Part shown: piece by piece, positions 52,244 to 60,318 of the stretch
Position numbering within the stretch: position 1 is the first letter of the stretch
Layout of the letters: each line of letters opens with the position of its first letter
Source: Thiohalocapsa sp.
GTDB lineage: Bacteria; Pseudomonadota; Gammaproteobacteria; Chromatiales; Chromatiaceae
Direction: 5' to 3'
Assembly (NCBI GenBank): GCA_028277725.1
Contig: JANQFX010000047.1
Coordinates: forward strand, 62,001 to 126,000
Length of the DNA stretch: 64,000 nt
The notes under the pieces: model-generated
Seen by the model: the letters and a program-made list of their open reading frames with translations, nothing else
What the model was told of the DNA's origin: nothing
Database searches by the model: none
Program-made: the position numbers and the translations under genes

Positions 52244-52555
52244 TCAGGACCCGTAGAGCTCCTGCAGCACCTCGTAGACAAACTCGTGCAGGTAGGCGTT
52301 CTCTCCGCAATGGGTCAGCTCGTCGTCTGCGCTGCGGAAGGTCAGGTACGGATGCACCTCGATACCCTCGACCTCGATGCCCGCGTTGTCGTCGATCACA
52401 CTAGCCACACTGAAGGCAATGCTGGCGGTGGTCTCTTCCAGTTGCTTACCGGCCAGGCCGGCCTCGCGGAGCTTGACGCTGATGTTCTGCACCAGTTCAC
52501 GCACGAGCAAGACCTGCTGCTCATCGAAGACCTTTTCGTCGACGTTCAATCGCAT
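52244..52555 (-). CDS. Protein of unknown function in the apr gene run (103 residues)
   Basis: Begins MRLNVDEKVFDEQQVLLVRE and contains a helical core (LVQNISVKLREAGLAGKQLE), FSVASVIDDNAGIEVEGIEV, and a single cysteine in ELTHCGENAYLHEFVYEVLQ. Acidic and soluble. It lies 19 bp after the SlyD-like FKBP gene on the same strand. No function can be assigned; its place suggests a link with sulfur oxidation or with maturation of its enzymes. Confidence 0.65.
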   Translation of the reverse strand: MRLNVDEKVFDEQQVLLVRELVQNISVKLREAGLAGKQLEETTASIAFSVASVIDDNAGIEVEGIEVHPYLTFRSADDELTHCGENAYLHEFVYEVLQELYGS

Positions 52556-52574
52556 GTTCGATACGGACCCCAAA

Positions 52575-53087
52575 CTAATGGATCGGGACGGGCTTCACGC
52601 CCCGCAACTCGGGTCGTGCCGAGACTTTGCCGCCGGCCGCGATCTCGGCGTCCGTAGCGTCGCGCACGGTGAGAACCTCCAGCTCGAAGATCACCTGCCG
52701 CCCGCACAGCGGATTGTTGCCGTCGATGGTCAGGGTCTTGTCGTCGATGCGGGTGACCAGGAAGCTCTTCCGGTTGCCTTCCTCGCTTTCCATGACAATG
52801 GTCATCCCGACTTCGCGATACTCCTCGGGCACATTCTCGATGTAGTCGGTGATGACCAGCGACTCGTCGCGGGGCCCGAAGATCTTGTTGCAATCGAGCT
52901 CGACGGAGATCGTGTCGCTCACGGTCCTGCCCTCGAGTTCGGCCATGACCTGCGAAGAGAGCACGTCGTTGACGCCATGGACATATCCCAGGGGAAACTC
53001 CACCGAGGTCAATACGCCGTGGGTCTTGGCGTCGACGACCTGGTACTTGAGCTCGACGTACTTGCCATGTTGGATGGTATCGGTCAT
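52575..53087 (-). CDS. SlyD-like FKBP-type peptidyl-prolyl isomerase, copy 1
   Basis: Encodes 170 residues. The FKBP/SlyD fold shows as YVELKYQVVDAKTHGVLTS, FPLGYVHGVNDVLSSQVMAE (equivalent of the G-x-G-x-hPGLE strand), FGPRDESLVITD, an insert-in-flap part, and TLTIDGNNPLCGRQVIFELE (compare DGNHPLAG of SlyD). It should act as a cytosolic chaperone or prolyl isomerase, possibly for iron-sulfur or flavin enzymes. It lies 17 bp from the previous gene in the run below aprA. A second copy is at 59569-60069. Confidence 0.87.
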   Translation of the reverse strand: MTDTIQHGKYVELKYQVVDAKTHGVLTSVEFPLGYVHGVNDVLSSQVMAELEGRTVSDTISVELDCNKIFGPRDESLVITDYIENVPEEYREVGMTIVMESEEGNRKSFLVTRIDDKTLTIDGNNPLCGRQVIFELEVLTVRDATDAEIAAGGKVSARPELRGVKPVPIH

Positions 53088-53104
53088 GGGTCTGGCAATG
53101 GGGG

Positions 53105-53455
53105 CTAGAAAATGGACGCTGCGAAGATGCGGACCTCTCCCTTCTCGTAGCCGAGCACCATGCGGCCGAGGTACTCGCCCTCCTTCGCGGTGCTGCGCAC
53201 CCGATACAGGGCCGTTACATGCTGGCCGCGTCGGATCAGACCTAGGAAGTCCCGTTCCTCGACCAGATTGCGCGAGAGTTCACTGTGCGCGAACTGCTTG
53301 CCGAGTTCGACCTCGTTTAGGCCGAGCAGTAGTTCATAGGAGAATTTCTTGATGAACTTGCCGTACTGGCCCTTGTTGGAATACTTGATGAGCTCGTCCC
53401 ACATCGGGTGGGCGATGTCGAGTATTTCTTCGTCTGACAGATCGTTGATATTCAT
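53105..53455 (-). CDS. Protein of unknown function directly below aprA (116 residues)
   Basis: Starts MNINDLSDEEILDIAHPMWD and contains a helical half (YSNKGQYGKFIKKFSYELLL) and a beta half (GLIRRGQHVTALYRVRSTAK, MVLGYEKGEVRIFAASIF). No cysteines or membrane helix. The ATG at 53455 is chosen because longer frames add an arginine-rich piece. It is the first gene after the aprA terminator hairpin and heads a tight run with the FKBP and 103-residue genes. The beta half has the look of a small ligand-binding (NTF2-like) fold; this is a weak guess. Confidence 0.65.
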   Translation of the reverse strand: MNINDLSDEEILDIAHPMWDELIKYSNKGQYGKFIKKFSYELLLGLNEVELGKQFAHSELSRNLVEERDFLGLIRRGQHVTALYRVRSTAKEGEYLGRMVLGYEKGEVRIFAASIF

Positions 53456-53600
53456 GCGGAGACGCCGCCTGTCGGCGTTTCGAAGCACGGGCCTGTCGAC
53501 CTGCGCTTCGATCAGCCGGCCAAACCCTATAGATACGCGCGGATGGAACGTTCGCAACGAACGCTGGCGACGTCCGCGGAGATACGCGTCGGACCGAAGA

Positions 53601-53624
53601 CGGGGCCCCGTCGCCGGGGCCCCG
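53601..53624 (-). terminator. GNRA-type hairpin 15 bp after aprA
   Basis: CGGGGCCCCG (53624-53615), loop GCGA, CGGGGCCCCG (53610-53601): a 10-bp G/C stem with a GNRA tetraloop on the minus strand. There is no U-run, so it is more likely to protect the aprMBA message or act as a partial terminator before the three genes downstream. Confidence 0.55.
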
Positions 53625-53638
53625 ACTCGGGCCGAGGC

Positions 53639-55522
53639 CTAGGCCGCCTCAGCCGCCGGCTTGTCCTCGATCAGGTGGTAGCAGGGCGCCTTCTCCATGG
53701 TGTACTCACCGGTCTGCGGATCGCGGCGGGACACGGTCAGCACGTGCCAGTTGTCGTCGTCCACCTTCATCGCGTCGCCGCGATAATAATAGCCGGGCCA
53801 GCGCGTCTCCTTACGGAACAGGGTGTGGTGCATGACCGCCTCGGAGGTGAGATGGCGGTGCTTTAGCTCCCAGGCGCGCAGCAGCTCGTGCACGTTCTCG
53901 GCGGCGACCTTCTCCAGGTCCTCCTCGAGGAGCTTGAGCTTCTTCAGGCCGATGTGCAGCAGCTTCTCGTTGGTCATGTAGTTGACCGTGACGCCCCCGC
54001 AGTACTCGTCCATGAGTTTTTGCAGCCGATCCAGTCCCTGACGCGGGTTGATGTAGTTCGGGTTGACCGAACCCGCGGTGATCTCGTTGCGATAGATGCG
54101 GTAGTGCTCCATCGGCTTGTAGATCTCTTCCCTGCGCTCGTCGATCTGCGCATCGGACACGCGGATGCCCTCGGCCTTGCCGTCGTCGATGTACTTACAG
54201 GCCGCCTTGGCCGCAAGCCGCCCCTCGGTGAAGGAGCCGGACGAGAAGGCGTGCGGCGTACCGCCCACCGCGTCACCGGCACCGAACAGGCCCTCGACGG
54301 TGGTCATGCGGTTGTAGCCCCAGAAGTAGTCGGGCGGCGAGAGGTCCTCGGGACCGGAGCACCAGGCGCCGCAACCCGTGGCGTGAGAACCCATGACGTA
54401 GGGCTCGGAGGTGGTCAGCTCCGGGTTCTCGTACTTCGGATTCACGTCGGTGGCGGCCCAGAGCACGGCCTGGCCGACCGTCATGCCGAGGAAGTTGTGC
54501 CAGCCGATCTCCTCGAGGTGCGGATCCTGGAAGGCCTCCATGGTGACCATGTGGATCGGCCCACGGCCAGCATTGACCTCGTTGATGAAGGCATGGTTGC
54601 GCAGGCAGGTCGGGATCGGCCGATGGGTGCGGTGCGAGGCCTCGACGTCGAGGTAGCGCTTGCCGACCATCTCTTCCAGCGCCGGGAACCACTTGGACTC
54701 GTACTCCTCGCCCAGGCCGTTCTGGGTGTAGGTCTTGAGGTGCAGGAAGTACGCGCCCACCGGACCGTAGCCGTCCTTGAAGCGGGCGAGCACGATGCGG
54801 TTCTCCATCTGCGTCATCTTGGCGCCGGCACCGATCATCAGGCCGTAGGCGGAACCCGAAGACCAGGGGGCATACCAGACGCGGCCGGCACCCTCACCGA
54901 CGGAGCGCGGCTTGAAGATGTTCGAGGCACCGCCAGCAGCGACGACGACGGCCTTGGACTTGAACACATGGTAGTTGCCGGTGCGGACATTGAAGCCGAC
55001 GGCACCCGCGACGCGGTTCTCCTTGGCCTCGTCCATCAGCAGATGGGTCACGCAGACGCGGTTGAAGACCTTGTCGGCGGACTTCTTGGCGGCCTCGGCC
55101 ACGATCGGCTTGTAGGACTCGCCATGGATCATGATCTGCCAGCGACCTTCGCGCTGGTAGGCGCCGGTCTTGGGGTTGCGCATCAGCGGCAGGCCCCATT
55201 CCTCGAACTGATGCACGGCGGAGTCGACGTGGCGAGCCATGTCGAACAGCAGATCCTCGCGCACCATGCCCATCAGGTCGATGCGGGCATAGCGCACATG
55301 ATCCTCGGGGTTATTCTCGCCGAAGCGCGTGCCCATGTAACAGTTGATCGCGTACAGACCCTGCGCAACGGCACCGGAGCGGTCGATATTCGCCTTCTCG
55401 GCGATGACGATCTTCTTGTCCTTGCCCCAGTACCTGGCCTCGAAAGCGGCACCCGTGCCGCCGAGGCCGGCGCCGCAGACGAGGACGTCGATGCCGTCTT
55501 CAACGATGGTCTTGTAGCCCAT
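53639..55522 (-). CDS. aprA: Adenylylsulfate reductase alpha subunit
   Basis: Encodes 627 residues, the full length for AprA. The FAD-binding Rossmann motif is DVLVCGAGLGGTGAAFEARY near residue 10, followed by VIAEKANIDRSGAVAQGLYA and VVVAAGGASNIFKPRSVGEG. Conserved active-site regions include RIVLARFKDGYGPVGAYFLH and GSHATGCGAWCSGPEDLSPP. In sulfur oxidisers the enzyme works in reverse, forming APS from sulfite and AMP in the cytoplasm. The ATG overlaps the aprB stop by one base (TAATG). Confidence 0.98.
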   Translation of the reverse strand: MGYKTIVEDGIDVLVCGAGLGGTGAAFEARYWGKDKKIVIAEKANIDRSGAVAQGLYAINCYMGTRFGENNPEDHVRYARIDLMGMVREDLLFDMARHVDSAVHQFEEWGLPLMRNPKTGAYQREGRWQIMIHGESYKPIVAEAAKKSADKVFNRVCVTHLLMDEAKENRVAGAVGFNVRTGNYHVFKSKAVVVAAGGASNIFKPRSVGEGAGRVWYAPWSSGSAYGLMIGAGAKMTQMENRIVLARFKDGYGPVGAYFLHLKTYTQNGLGEEYESKWFPALEEMVGKRYLDVEASHRTHRPIPTCLRNHAFINEVNAGRGPIHMVTMEAFQDPHLEEIGWHNFLGMTVGQAVLWAATDVNPKYENPELTTSEPYVMGSHATGCGAWCSGPEDLSPPDYFWGYNRMTTVEGLFGAGDAVGGTPHAFSSGSFTEGRLAAKAACKYIDDGKAEGIRVSDAQIDERREEIYKPMEHYRIYRNEITAGSVNPNYINPRQGLDRLQKLMDEYCGGVTVNYMTNEKLLHIGLKKLKLLEEDLEKVAAENVHELLRAWELKHRHLTSEAVMHHTLFRKETRWPGYYYRGDAMKVDDDNWHVLTVSRRDPQTGEYTMEKAPCYHLIEDKPAAEAA

Positions 55523-56007
55523 TAGTAAGCCTCCACGCCGGGAACCAGCTTCAGGTTGTTGGATTCGAGCGTGTGCAACTCGCCTTCATCGAAGCGAATG
55601 TACTTGGGCTCGTTGTACAGGTACTGGCTGTCGCGCTGCTCCTGGCTCGGGGCCGGCACGTCCGCAAGCTGGGGAATGTGTTTGCCCCAGGGTTTGGTCG
55701 TGATCGGAGCGAGCAGGTTCATGTCCTTCTCGCCGTTGCGGAAAATGATCCGCCAGGCGATGACGCCCTTCTCCTCGTCGCGCTTCACACGCACCGAGTG
55801 GCCGAGCGGCGCGAAGTCGGCATAGCCGCGAACGTCGATGGCGTTATGCGGACAGGCCTTGACGCAGGAGTAGCACTCCCAGCACATGTTCGGCTCGATG
55901 TTGTAGGCACGCCGGACCACCGGATCGATGTGCATGATGTCCGACGGGCAGATATCGACACACTGGCCGCAACCGTCGCAGCGCGTCATGTAGACGAAGG
56001 TTGGCAT
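55522..56007 (-). CDS. aprB: Adenylylsulfate reductase beta subunit (ferredoxin-like)
   Basis: Encodes 161 residues. Two [4Fe-4S] motifs are clear: CDGCGQCVDICPSDI (starting at Cys10) and CWECYSCVKACPHNAI. A C-terminal tail (about 100-161) wraps AprA in known structures. The ATG at 56007 has AGAGGAAAC upstream; longer frames are not family-like. It carries electrons from the AprA flavin toward the membrane partner. Confidence 0.98.
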   Translation of the reverse strand: MPTFVYMTRCDGCGQCVDICPSDIMHIDPVVRRAYNIEPNMCWECYSCVKACPHNAIDVRGYADFAPLGHSVRVKRDEEKGVIAWRIIFRNGEKDMNLLAPITTKPWGKHIPQLADVPAPSQEQRDSQYLYNEPKYIRFDEGELHTLESNNLKLVPGVEAY

Positions 56008-56104
56008 TCTGGTTTCCTCTACGCGATTTGAGCGATGAGCGATTCGAGCGCCGGCCCGGCACCTTTCGACGGGAACTCCCGACGACAGCGCGGGGCGCTC
56101 GAGA

Positions 56105-56968
56105 TCAGTAGTGAGACGGGGCTTCGCGCTTGATACCGAGGCCCATGTTCGGCGGGTTGTCGCCCATGTACTCCGGGATGTCCGGGTAGGCCTCCTTGCA
56201 CTCGGTACTGGACAGGTCCGGGATCTCCGGGAGCTTGTCGCGTGAGCCGTCGGCAACCGAAATCTTCTTGGCGTAGGCGGCCGCCGGCTTGAAGAACATG
56301 TGCGCGAACTTCGACCAGAGCACAGTGCTGAACAGCGTGGTGGCGGCGGCGATGAAGAGCACGAAGGTGAGGATGCTCAGCACCGAGGATGCGCTGCTGA
56401 CGGCCTGGAAGAAGGACCAGATCAGCGCGAGGGCCGCCATCAGCATCAGCGACACCACGAACAGGTCGGACTGGTGCACGTCGTACCACTCGTGGCCCTC
56501 GGAGCGCACATCGGCACGGATCTTGAACCAGAACCAGGAACCACCGAACACGATGGACGCGGCGCTGAGGTGCCACAGCAGCGGCATGAAGAATGACGAC
56601 TCGCCCTCGGCTGCCGGGAGACCGAAGATCATGACGGCCGTGGACACGACGAAGACGATGAAGCCGTACATCGTGAACAGGTGCGCGACGCGGCGGTCGG
56701 GGTTCTCGAACTCGCTTGAGGCGAGCACCTCGTTCGCCAGGGTGCTGACGGCGATGCTCGCCTTCTCCCCTCCGCCGACCTGACGCCTGGCGAGCTTCTT
56801 CAGCGACTGCCCCTTCTCGACGAAGTACTTCCCGCTCTTCTTGTGGATGACGTCGAGCAGGGTGCCGCCGATGACCAGAAGGACCATCAGAACGACGTAG
56901 GCCTGCATGACCCCGGGGTCGAGTGGCAGGTTCGCAGCCAAGTCTGCGAAGGGGTTGCTTGTGATCAT
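56105..56968 (-). CDS. aprM: Membrane anchor/electron-transfer subunit of APS reductase
   Basis: Encodes 287 residues with about five membrane helices (about 20-38, 92-112, 122-142, 163-185, 192-215). Histidines within or next to helices (RVAHLFTMYGF, LLWHLSAASIVFGGSWFW, WSKFAHMFFKP) fit heme b ligation as in the related HdrE/NarI-type subunits. Gene order aprM-aprB-aprA is the one known from Chromatiaceae, where AprM is taken to pass electrons from APS reductase to quinone. The ATG at 56968 has GGAG ten bases upstream. It is the first gene of the operon; no obvious promoter motif was found in the 390 bp upstream. Confidence 0.88.
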   Translation of the reverse strand: MITSNPFADLAANLPLDPGVMQAYVVLMVLLVIGGTLLDVIHKKSGKYFVEKGQSLKKLARRQVGGGEKASIAVSTLANEVLASSEFENPDRRVAHLFTMYGFIVFVVSTAVMIFGLPAAEGESSFFMPLLWHLSAASIVFGGSWFWFKIRADVRSEGHEWYDVHQSDLFVVSLMLMAALALIWSFFQAVSSASSVLSILTFVLFIAAATTLFSTVLWSKFAHMFFKPAAAYAKKISVADGSRDKLPEIPDLSSTECKEAYPDIPEYMGDNPPNMGLGIKREAPSHY

Positions 56969-57360
56969 CGGATGCTATCTCCACGTGGGATGCTAAGAGC
57001 TTGACCCTGGGCCAGCAACATGGCGTGCGGCCGCCCAGAGTCTGAGCAGTGGACCTTAAGACGCGGGCGTCGTTTGCGCTTGCTCGGACACCCTTCTCGA
57101 CCCTGGCATCGGCGTCTGCCAACGCAGCCAGGGGTGTCGGCGAATTAGTATACGCAGCCCGAGACAACACCCGCGACTCAGACATTTTCGGGCGCCATAA
57201 TCGTTGTTAATGGGGATACGATTGGCGGACTGTTGCTGCATCCACAAGCCGATCAGGGGCATGCGCGTGCGTCCGAATGGACAATGCGTCAAACCCTTGA
57301 GTGCGGGACAGGTTCCACAGGGCGCAGGTGGTGCGCCCTCGTCGGTTGCAGGACGTCGAG
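56969..57360. other. Leader/promoter region of the apr operon
   Basis: No gene is supported. It contains an AT-richer patch at about 57190-57225 (CATAATCGTTGTTAATGGGG). No operator could be assigned. Confidence 0.45.
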
Positions 57361-57609
57361 TCAGTCGCCGAATGGGTCGTCCGAGAGTAACGCCCCGATC
57401 GCCGGCGCGTAGGTAAGAACGGCGCCCTGCAGGACACCCAGGCCGGCAAACGCATGCGACAGCCGCGCCAGTAGCGCCGCATCCTCCGGCGCCTTCGCGA
57501 GCTCCCGAAGAACCGCGACCAAGGGCGCGATTTGCGCCGGGTCGAGGTGGGTTTCGAGCATCGAGATCGACGCGTCGACGCTCGACGCCTCCAGTGGGTA
57601 TCGAGTCAT
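57361..57609 (-). CDS. Helical protein of unknown function (82 residues)
   Basis: Reads MTRYPLEASSVDASISMLET, then IAPLVAVLRELAKAPEDAAL and ends ALLSDDPFGD. Alanine- and leucine-rich. A mildly hydrophobic stretch (LGVLQGAVLTYAPAIGALL) could be a membrane-surface helix. The ATG lies three bases after the stop of the 35-codon gene, indicating coupled translation with that and the 296-residue gene. No family known to me. Confidence 0.55.
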   Translation of the reverse strand: MTRYPLEASSVDASISMLETHLDPAQIAPLVAVLRELAKAPEDAALLARLSHAFAGLGVLQGAVLTYAPAIGALLSDDPFGD

Positions 57610-57611
57610 GC

Positions 57612-57719
57612 TCACACCGCAGGACCGGGGAGGCGCCCCGGCGCGTAACACCGAACCACGCTGAGCGAAATCGCTCCGGTCAATGCGCCGCGGGCGACGC
57701 ACAGCTCAGCCGGCGTCAT
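57612..57719 (-). CDS. Possible 35-residue peptide gene between two coupled genes
   Basis: Starts MTPAELCVARGALTGAISLS and ends YAPGRLPGPAV. Its ATG overlaps the stop of the 296-residue gene (ATGA) and its stop is two bases before the next ATG. No independent ribosome site. The overlap chain is its main support; it might serve only to carry ribosomes onward. Confidence 0.35.
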   Translation of the reverse strand: MTPAELCVARGALTGAISLSVVRCYAPGRLPGPAV

Positions 57720-58606
57720 TGGTAGAGTACGCCGTCGCGGCGTCCCATCGCGTAGGGCATCTCTCCAGCGGCTATTCGCAGCTTGGCCTCGATGCGGATC
57801 TTGTCCAATACCCCCTTGTCGACCACTTCCGGGTAGAGCGAATAGAAGCGCTCGACGTCTAAGGCGTGTGCCTTGGCGGCCAGCTCCATTCGGCGCCGAT
57901 CCTCGAGGCCCACACCGTGCAGCATGAGCAGTCGTGGGGCCTGGCGTTGCAGGTAGCGCTGGCACAGGTCGTGCTGCTCGGCGTCGTTCCAGTCCTCGCG
58001 CACCAGAAAGGGCGGGAATTCCTCGTCCTCGCGGTAGCGGCGCGTGAACCAGCGCGCGCGGGGACTGCTGCCAGCGCGTTCAGCAACGGAGCGCTCCAGC
58101 CGATAGTTGACGGGGCCATAGGAGCGGCTGCGCTCCTCCTCGCTGGAGTCGATGGGCATCACCGCGGCCGGCAGCGCCGTCCAGTCCGTCAGCTTCGGGA
58201 AGGACGCCATCTCGGAGGCGTCGATACAGGAGAAGATCAAGGCCAGCGGCGTGTCGTCCTTGGGATCGAGTAGCCAGTACTCGTGGCGGTCGGCGGCCTC
58301 GAAGGGCAACTCGGCGGCGAGGATGAACTCCGCCAAGGCGAGTATGCGCGAGTCGACCTCCCCCTCAGCGGTGGAGGGGTTGCCGACCACCTCCTCCAAG
58401 TCGCCGTAGCGTATGTGTGCAGCGCGAACAAAACGCCCCCGCTGGCGCCCGCCTGCCCCCACGCCGCCGCGACCACTCGCGTAGATGAACTGGAACTCCC
58501 ACAAATCTCCGTCCATCGACAGCGCCCTTGCATTGTCGGCTTCGGCGATCTGGACCTGGGCCGAGAACGGCTGCAGCAGGCGTTGAGAGTGCGCCCGGAT
58601 ACTCAT
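57716..58606 (-). CDS. Protein of unknown function in the sat-apr interval (296 residues)
   Basis: Soluble, no signal peptide. Notable stretches: DLWEFQFIYASGRGGVGAGG, HEYWLLDPKDDTPLALIFSC, RARWFTRRYREDEEFPPFLV and a helical C-terminal part, LERFYSLYP-like (VERFYSLYPEVVDKGVLDKI). I do not recognise a domain. It heads a coupled three-gene chain on the same strand as sat and aprMBA. Since sat and aprMBA are normally adjacent in relatives, these genes occupy an insertion within a sulfur-oxidation locus, but nothing in the sequence shows a sulfur role. Confidence 0.65.
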   Translation of the reverse strand: MSIRAHSQRLLQPFSAQVQIAEADNARALSMDGDLWEFQFIYASGRGGVGAGGRQRGRFVRAAHIRYGDLEEVVGNPSTAEGEVDSRILALAEFILAAELPFEAADRHEYWLLDPKDDTPLALIFSCIDASEMASFPKLTDWTALPAAVMPIDSSEEERSRSYGPVNYRLERSVAERAGSSPRARWFTRRYREDEEFPPFLVREDWNDAEQHDLCQRYLQRQAPRLLMLHGVGLEDRRRMELAAKAHALDVERFYSLYPEVVDKGVLDKIRIEAKLRIAAGEMPYAMGRRDGVLYQ

Positions 58607-58699
58607 GACTGGACTCTCCGCGACTGAACTAGCCTCGACGCTACGCGATGCCAGCTGCCGGCTCGCCCCAAAGATGTCATGGAAATAGCGGGTCCGCCC

Positions 58700-59434
58700 T
58701 CAATGCGGCGCACCGGACGGCCACTGCTCGGCGCAGCGGCGCATGACATCGCGCACCTCGTCCGGGACATTCTGGAACATGGCCTGGCGCATGCCGTCGG
58801 CAAGGAATCCGGCCATGTCGTTGGGTAGCCGCCGCCCCATGCTGTCGAAGGTGCGTTCCATCAGCTTGGGATCCAGGGAGCGGGTCGCCGCGATCCCCAT
58901 ATTGAGGTTGATGACACGCCAGGGGCGCCAGGCATCGCCGCGCTCCTCGTCCAACTGCAGACGCGTCGAAGCGGACCCGATCACCTCGTCCATCAGCCAG
59001 CATAGGATGCGGAGGTCTTCCGGCGAGCTGGTACCGTTGACGATCATGCCGAAACCGTCGGCAGTGCCCTCCAGGTTGTCGATGGTGGCTCCGCGGCGCG
59101 CGACCCAGACCCCCATGCTCGCAAACAGGCGCGCCACCGCGCCGCGCTTGTCCATGACCTCGAGCTTGCGCACCAGGAAGGCGAGACGATCGAGCAGATC
59201 CAGCCCATGGGCGCAGAACTCGTCGAGTTCGTCCTGTTCCAGCCGCGCCGCGCCCTGCTCCAGCGCGCCGGCGATCTGGAAGAAGTCCGACAGCGCTTGG
59301 GCAAGGGCCAGGGGGCCGGACTCCTCCGCCATGATGGCCTGTGCCTCGTCGCCCTTGGCAAGTACCGCCTGGGTGACCTCCAGCGCAAGGGCGGAGATGG
59401 CGTCGTTTTCGATCACGAGGGGGGACGTCGACAA
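58700..59434 (-). CDS. Protein of unknown function (244 residues), helical
   Basis: Starts with TTG (MSTSPLVIENDAISALALEV). Mostly alpha-helical with DKRGAVARLFASMGVWVARR, a central GTADGFGMIVNG and ADGMRQAMFQNVPDEVRDVM near the end. No cysteine cluster or membrane helix. It precedes the 296-residue gene by about 90 bp on the same strand and is divergent from the second FKBP gene. The pattern of DUF1641-like helical proteins comes to mind, but I cannot confirm it. Confidence 0.6.
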   Translation of the reverse strand: MSTSPLVIENDAISALALEVTQAVLAKGDEAQAIMAEESGPLALAQALSDFFQIAGALEQGAARLEQDELDEFCAHGLDLLDRLAFLVRKLEVMDKRGAVARLFASMGVWVARRGATIDNLEGTADGFGMIVNGTSSPEDLRILCWLMDEVIGSASTRLQLDEERGDAWRPWRVINLNMGIAATRSLDPKLMERTFDSMGRRLPNDMAGFLADGMRQAMFQNVPDEVRDVMRRCAEQWPSGAPH

Positions 59435-59568
59435 GGGCGATCACCTGTTGCTGGCCGAGGAGGAATGTCACGCGACTGGTTAGGATACCGTGGCCGGGCG
59501 CAAGCCGCCCCCACCCATGGCGCGGGAGTCTCTCCCCTTCGATCAGCCCAAGCATCCTGGAGATCAGC

Positions 59569-60069
59569 GTGACCCAAACCAACCCAGAGTCCATTTCGGA
59601 AGGCAAGTATGTCGAACTCACCTACGAGGTGCGCGACAGCACCACCGGCGAGATCCTCACAGAGGTCACACGCCCGCTCAGCTATGTCCATGGGGTCAAC
59701 GAGATCCTGGCGCCGAATCTGATGCAGGAACTGCAGGGCAAGACCGCGGGCGAACGCGTCGACCTGCTCGTCGACTGCAATGCGATCTACGGCCCAAGGA
59801 ACGAATCCCTGGTCGTCACCGAGAAGCTCGCAGTCGTCCCACGCGAGTACCGACAGGTCGGCAGCCAGATCCTGATGGAGAACAACCTGGGCCAGATGAA
59901 GAGCTTTCTGGTCACCAAAATCGAGAACGACAGCATCACCTTCGACGGCAACAACCCCCTCTGCGGACGTGAGGTCATCTACCGGGTGTGGCTCCACACC
60001 GTTCGCGATGCCACGCCGGAGGAGAAGGAGCACGGCGGCCGCACGCCGGAAGGCCCCCCGGCGGACTGA
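59569..60069 (+). CDS. SlyD-like FKBP-type peptidyl-prolyl isomerase, copy 2
   Basis: Encodes 166 residues and is clearly paralogous to 52575-53087: both have KYVEL(T/K)Y, YVHGVN, GPR-ESLV, KSFLVT and DGNNPLCGR in the same order. The GTG start at 59569 is preceded by GGAG. A role in folding cofactor enzymes is inferred from the SlyD family. The two copies flank the apr locus at about 7 kb distance on opposite strands. Confidence 0.87.
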   Translation: MTQTNPESISEGKYVELTYEVRDSTTGEILTEVTRPLSYVHGVNEILAPNLMQELQGKTAGERVDLLVDCNAIYGPRNESLVVTEKLAVVPREYRQVGSQILMENNLGQMKSFLVTKIENDSITFDGNNPLCGREVIYRVWLHTVRDATPEEKEHGGRTPEGPPAD

Positions 60070-60123
60070 AATCGGGCGCCGAGGGCACCGTCGGGAATCT
60101 CGCGTGCCGCGTCGTGCGTCGAG

Positions 60124-60318
60124 ATGGAGGGCGGCATGGGCGTCGGCCTGTCCGCGGCGCCGATGAGTGAGATCACGCCCGCCGACGGCGCCGTGCCGCG
60201 GTCCAACATCCACGACTACAGGATCCTCCGCATGAACCGGATGCCGAGCATCGAGGTACACACCGTCCCTTCCGCCGAGGCGCCCACCGGCGTCGGCGAG
60301 CCGGCGACCCCAGCTTGA
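60124..60318 (+). pseudogene. C-terminal fragment of a molybdenum hydroxylase large subunit
   Basis: The translation MEGGMGVGLSAAPMSEITPA, then NIHDYRILRMNRMPSIEVHT and VPSAEAPTGVGEP, matches the well-known end of xanthine-oxidase-family large subunits (isoquinoline 1-oxidoreductase beta type: QMEGG, NFHDYxVLRMNxMPxIEVH, PTGVGEP). The usual continuation PxAPAVANA is missing; the frame stops at 60318, overlapping the tmcA start (TTGA). No other part of such a gene lies upstream, where the FKBP gene ends at 60069. It is a leftover from a deletion or recombination. It could also supply the leader of tmcA. Confidence 0.8.

Noticed and set aside
53888..55525. 545-codon plus-strand frame opposite aprA
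   Set aside because: It mirrors aprA codon by codon with His/Val/Leu/Asp bias and no recognisable domain; aprA is certain.
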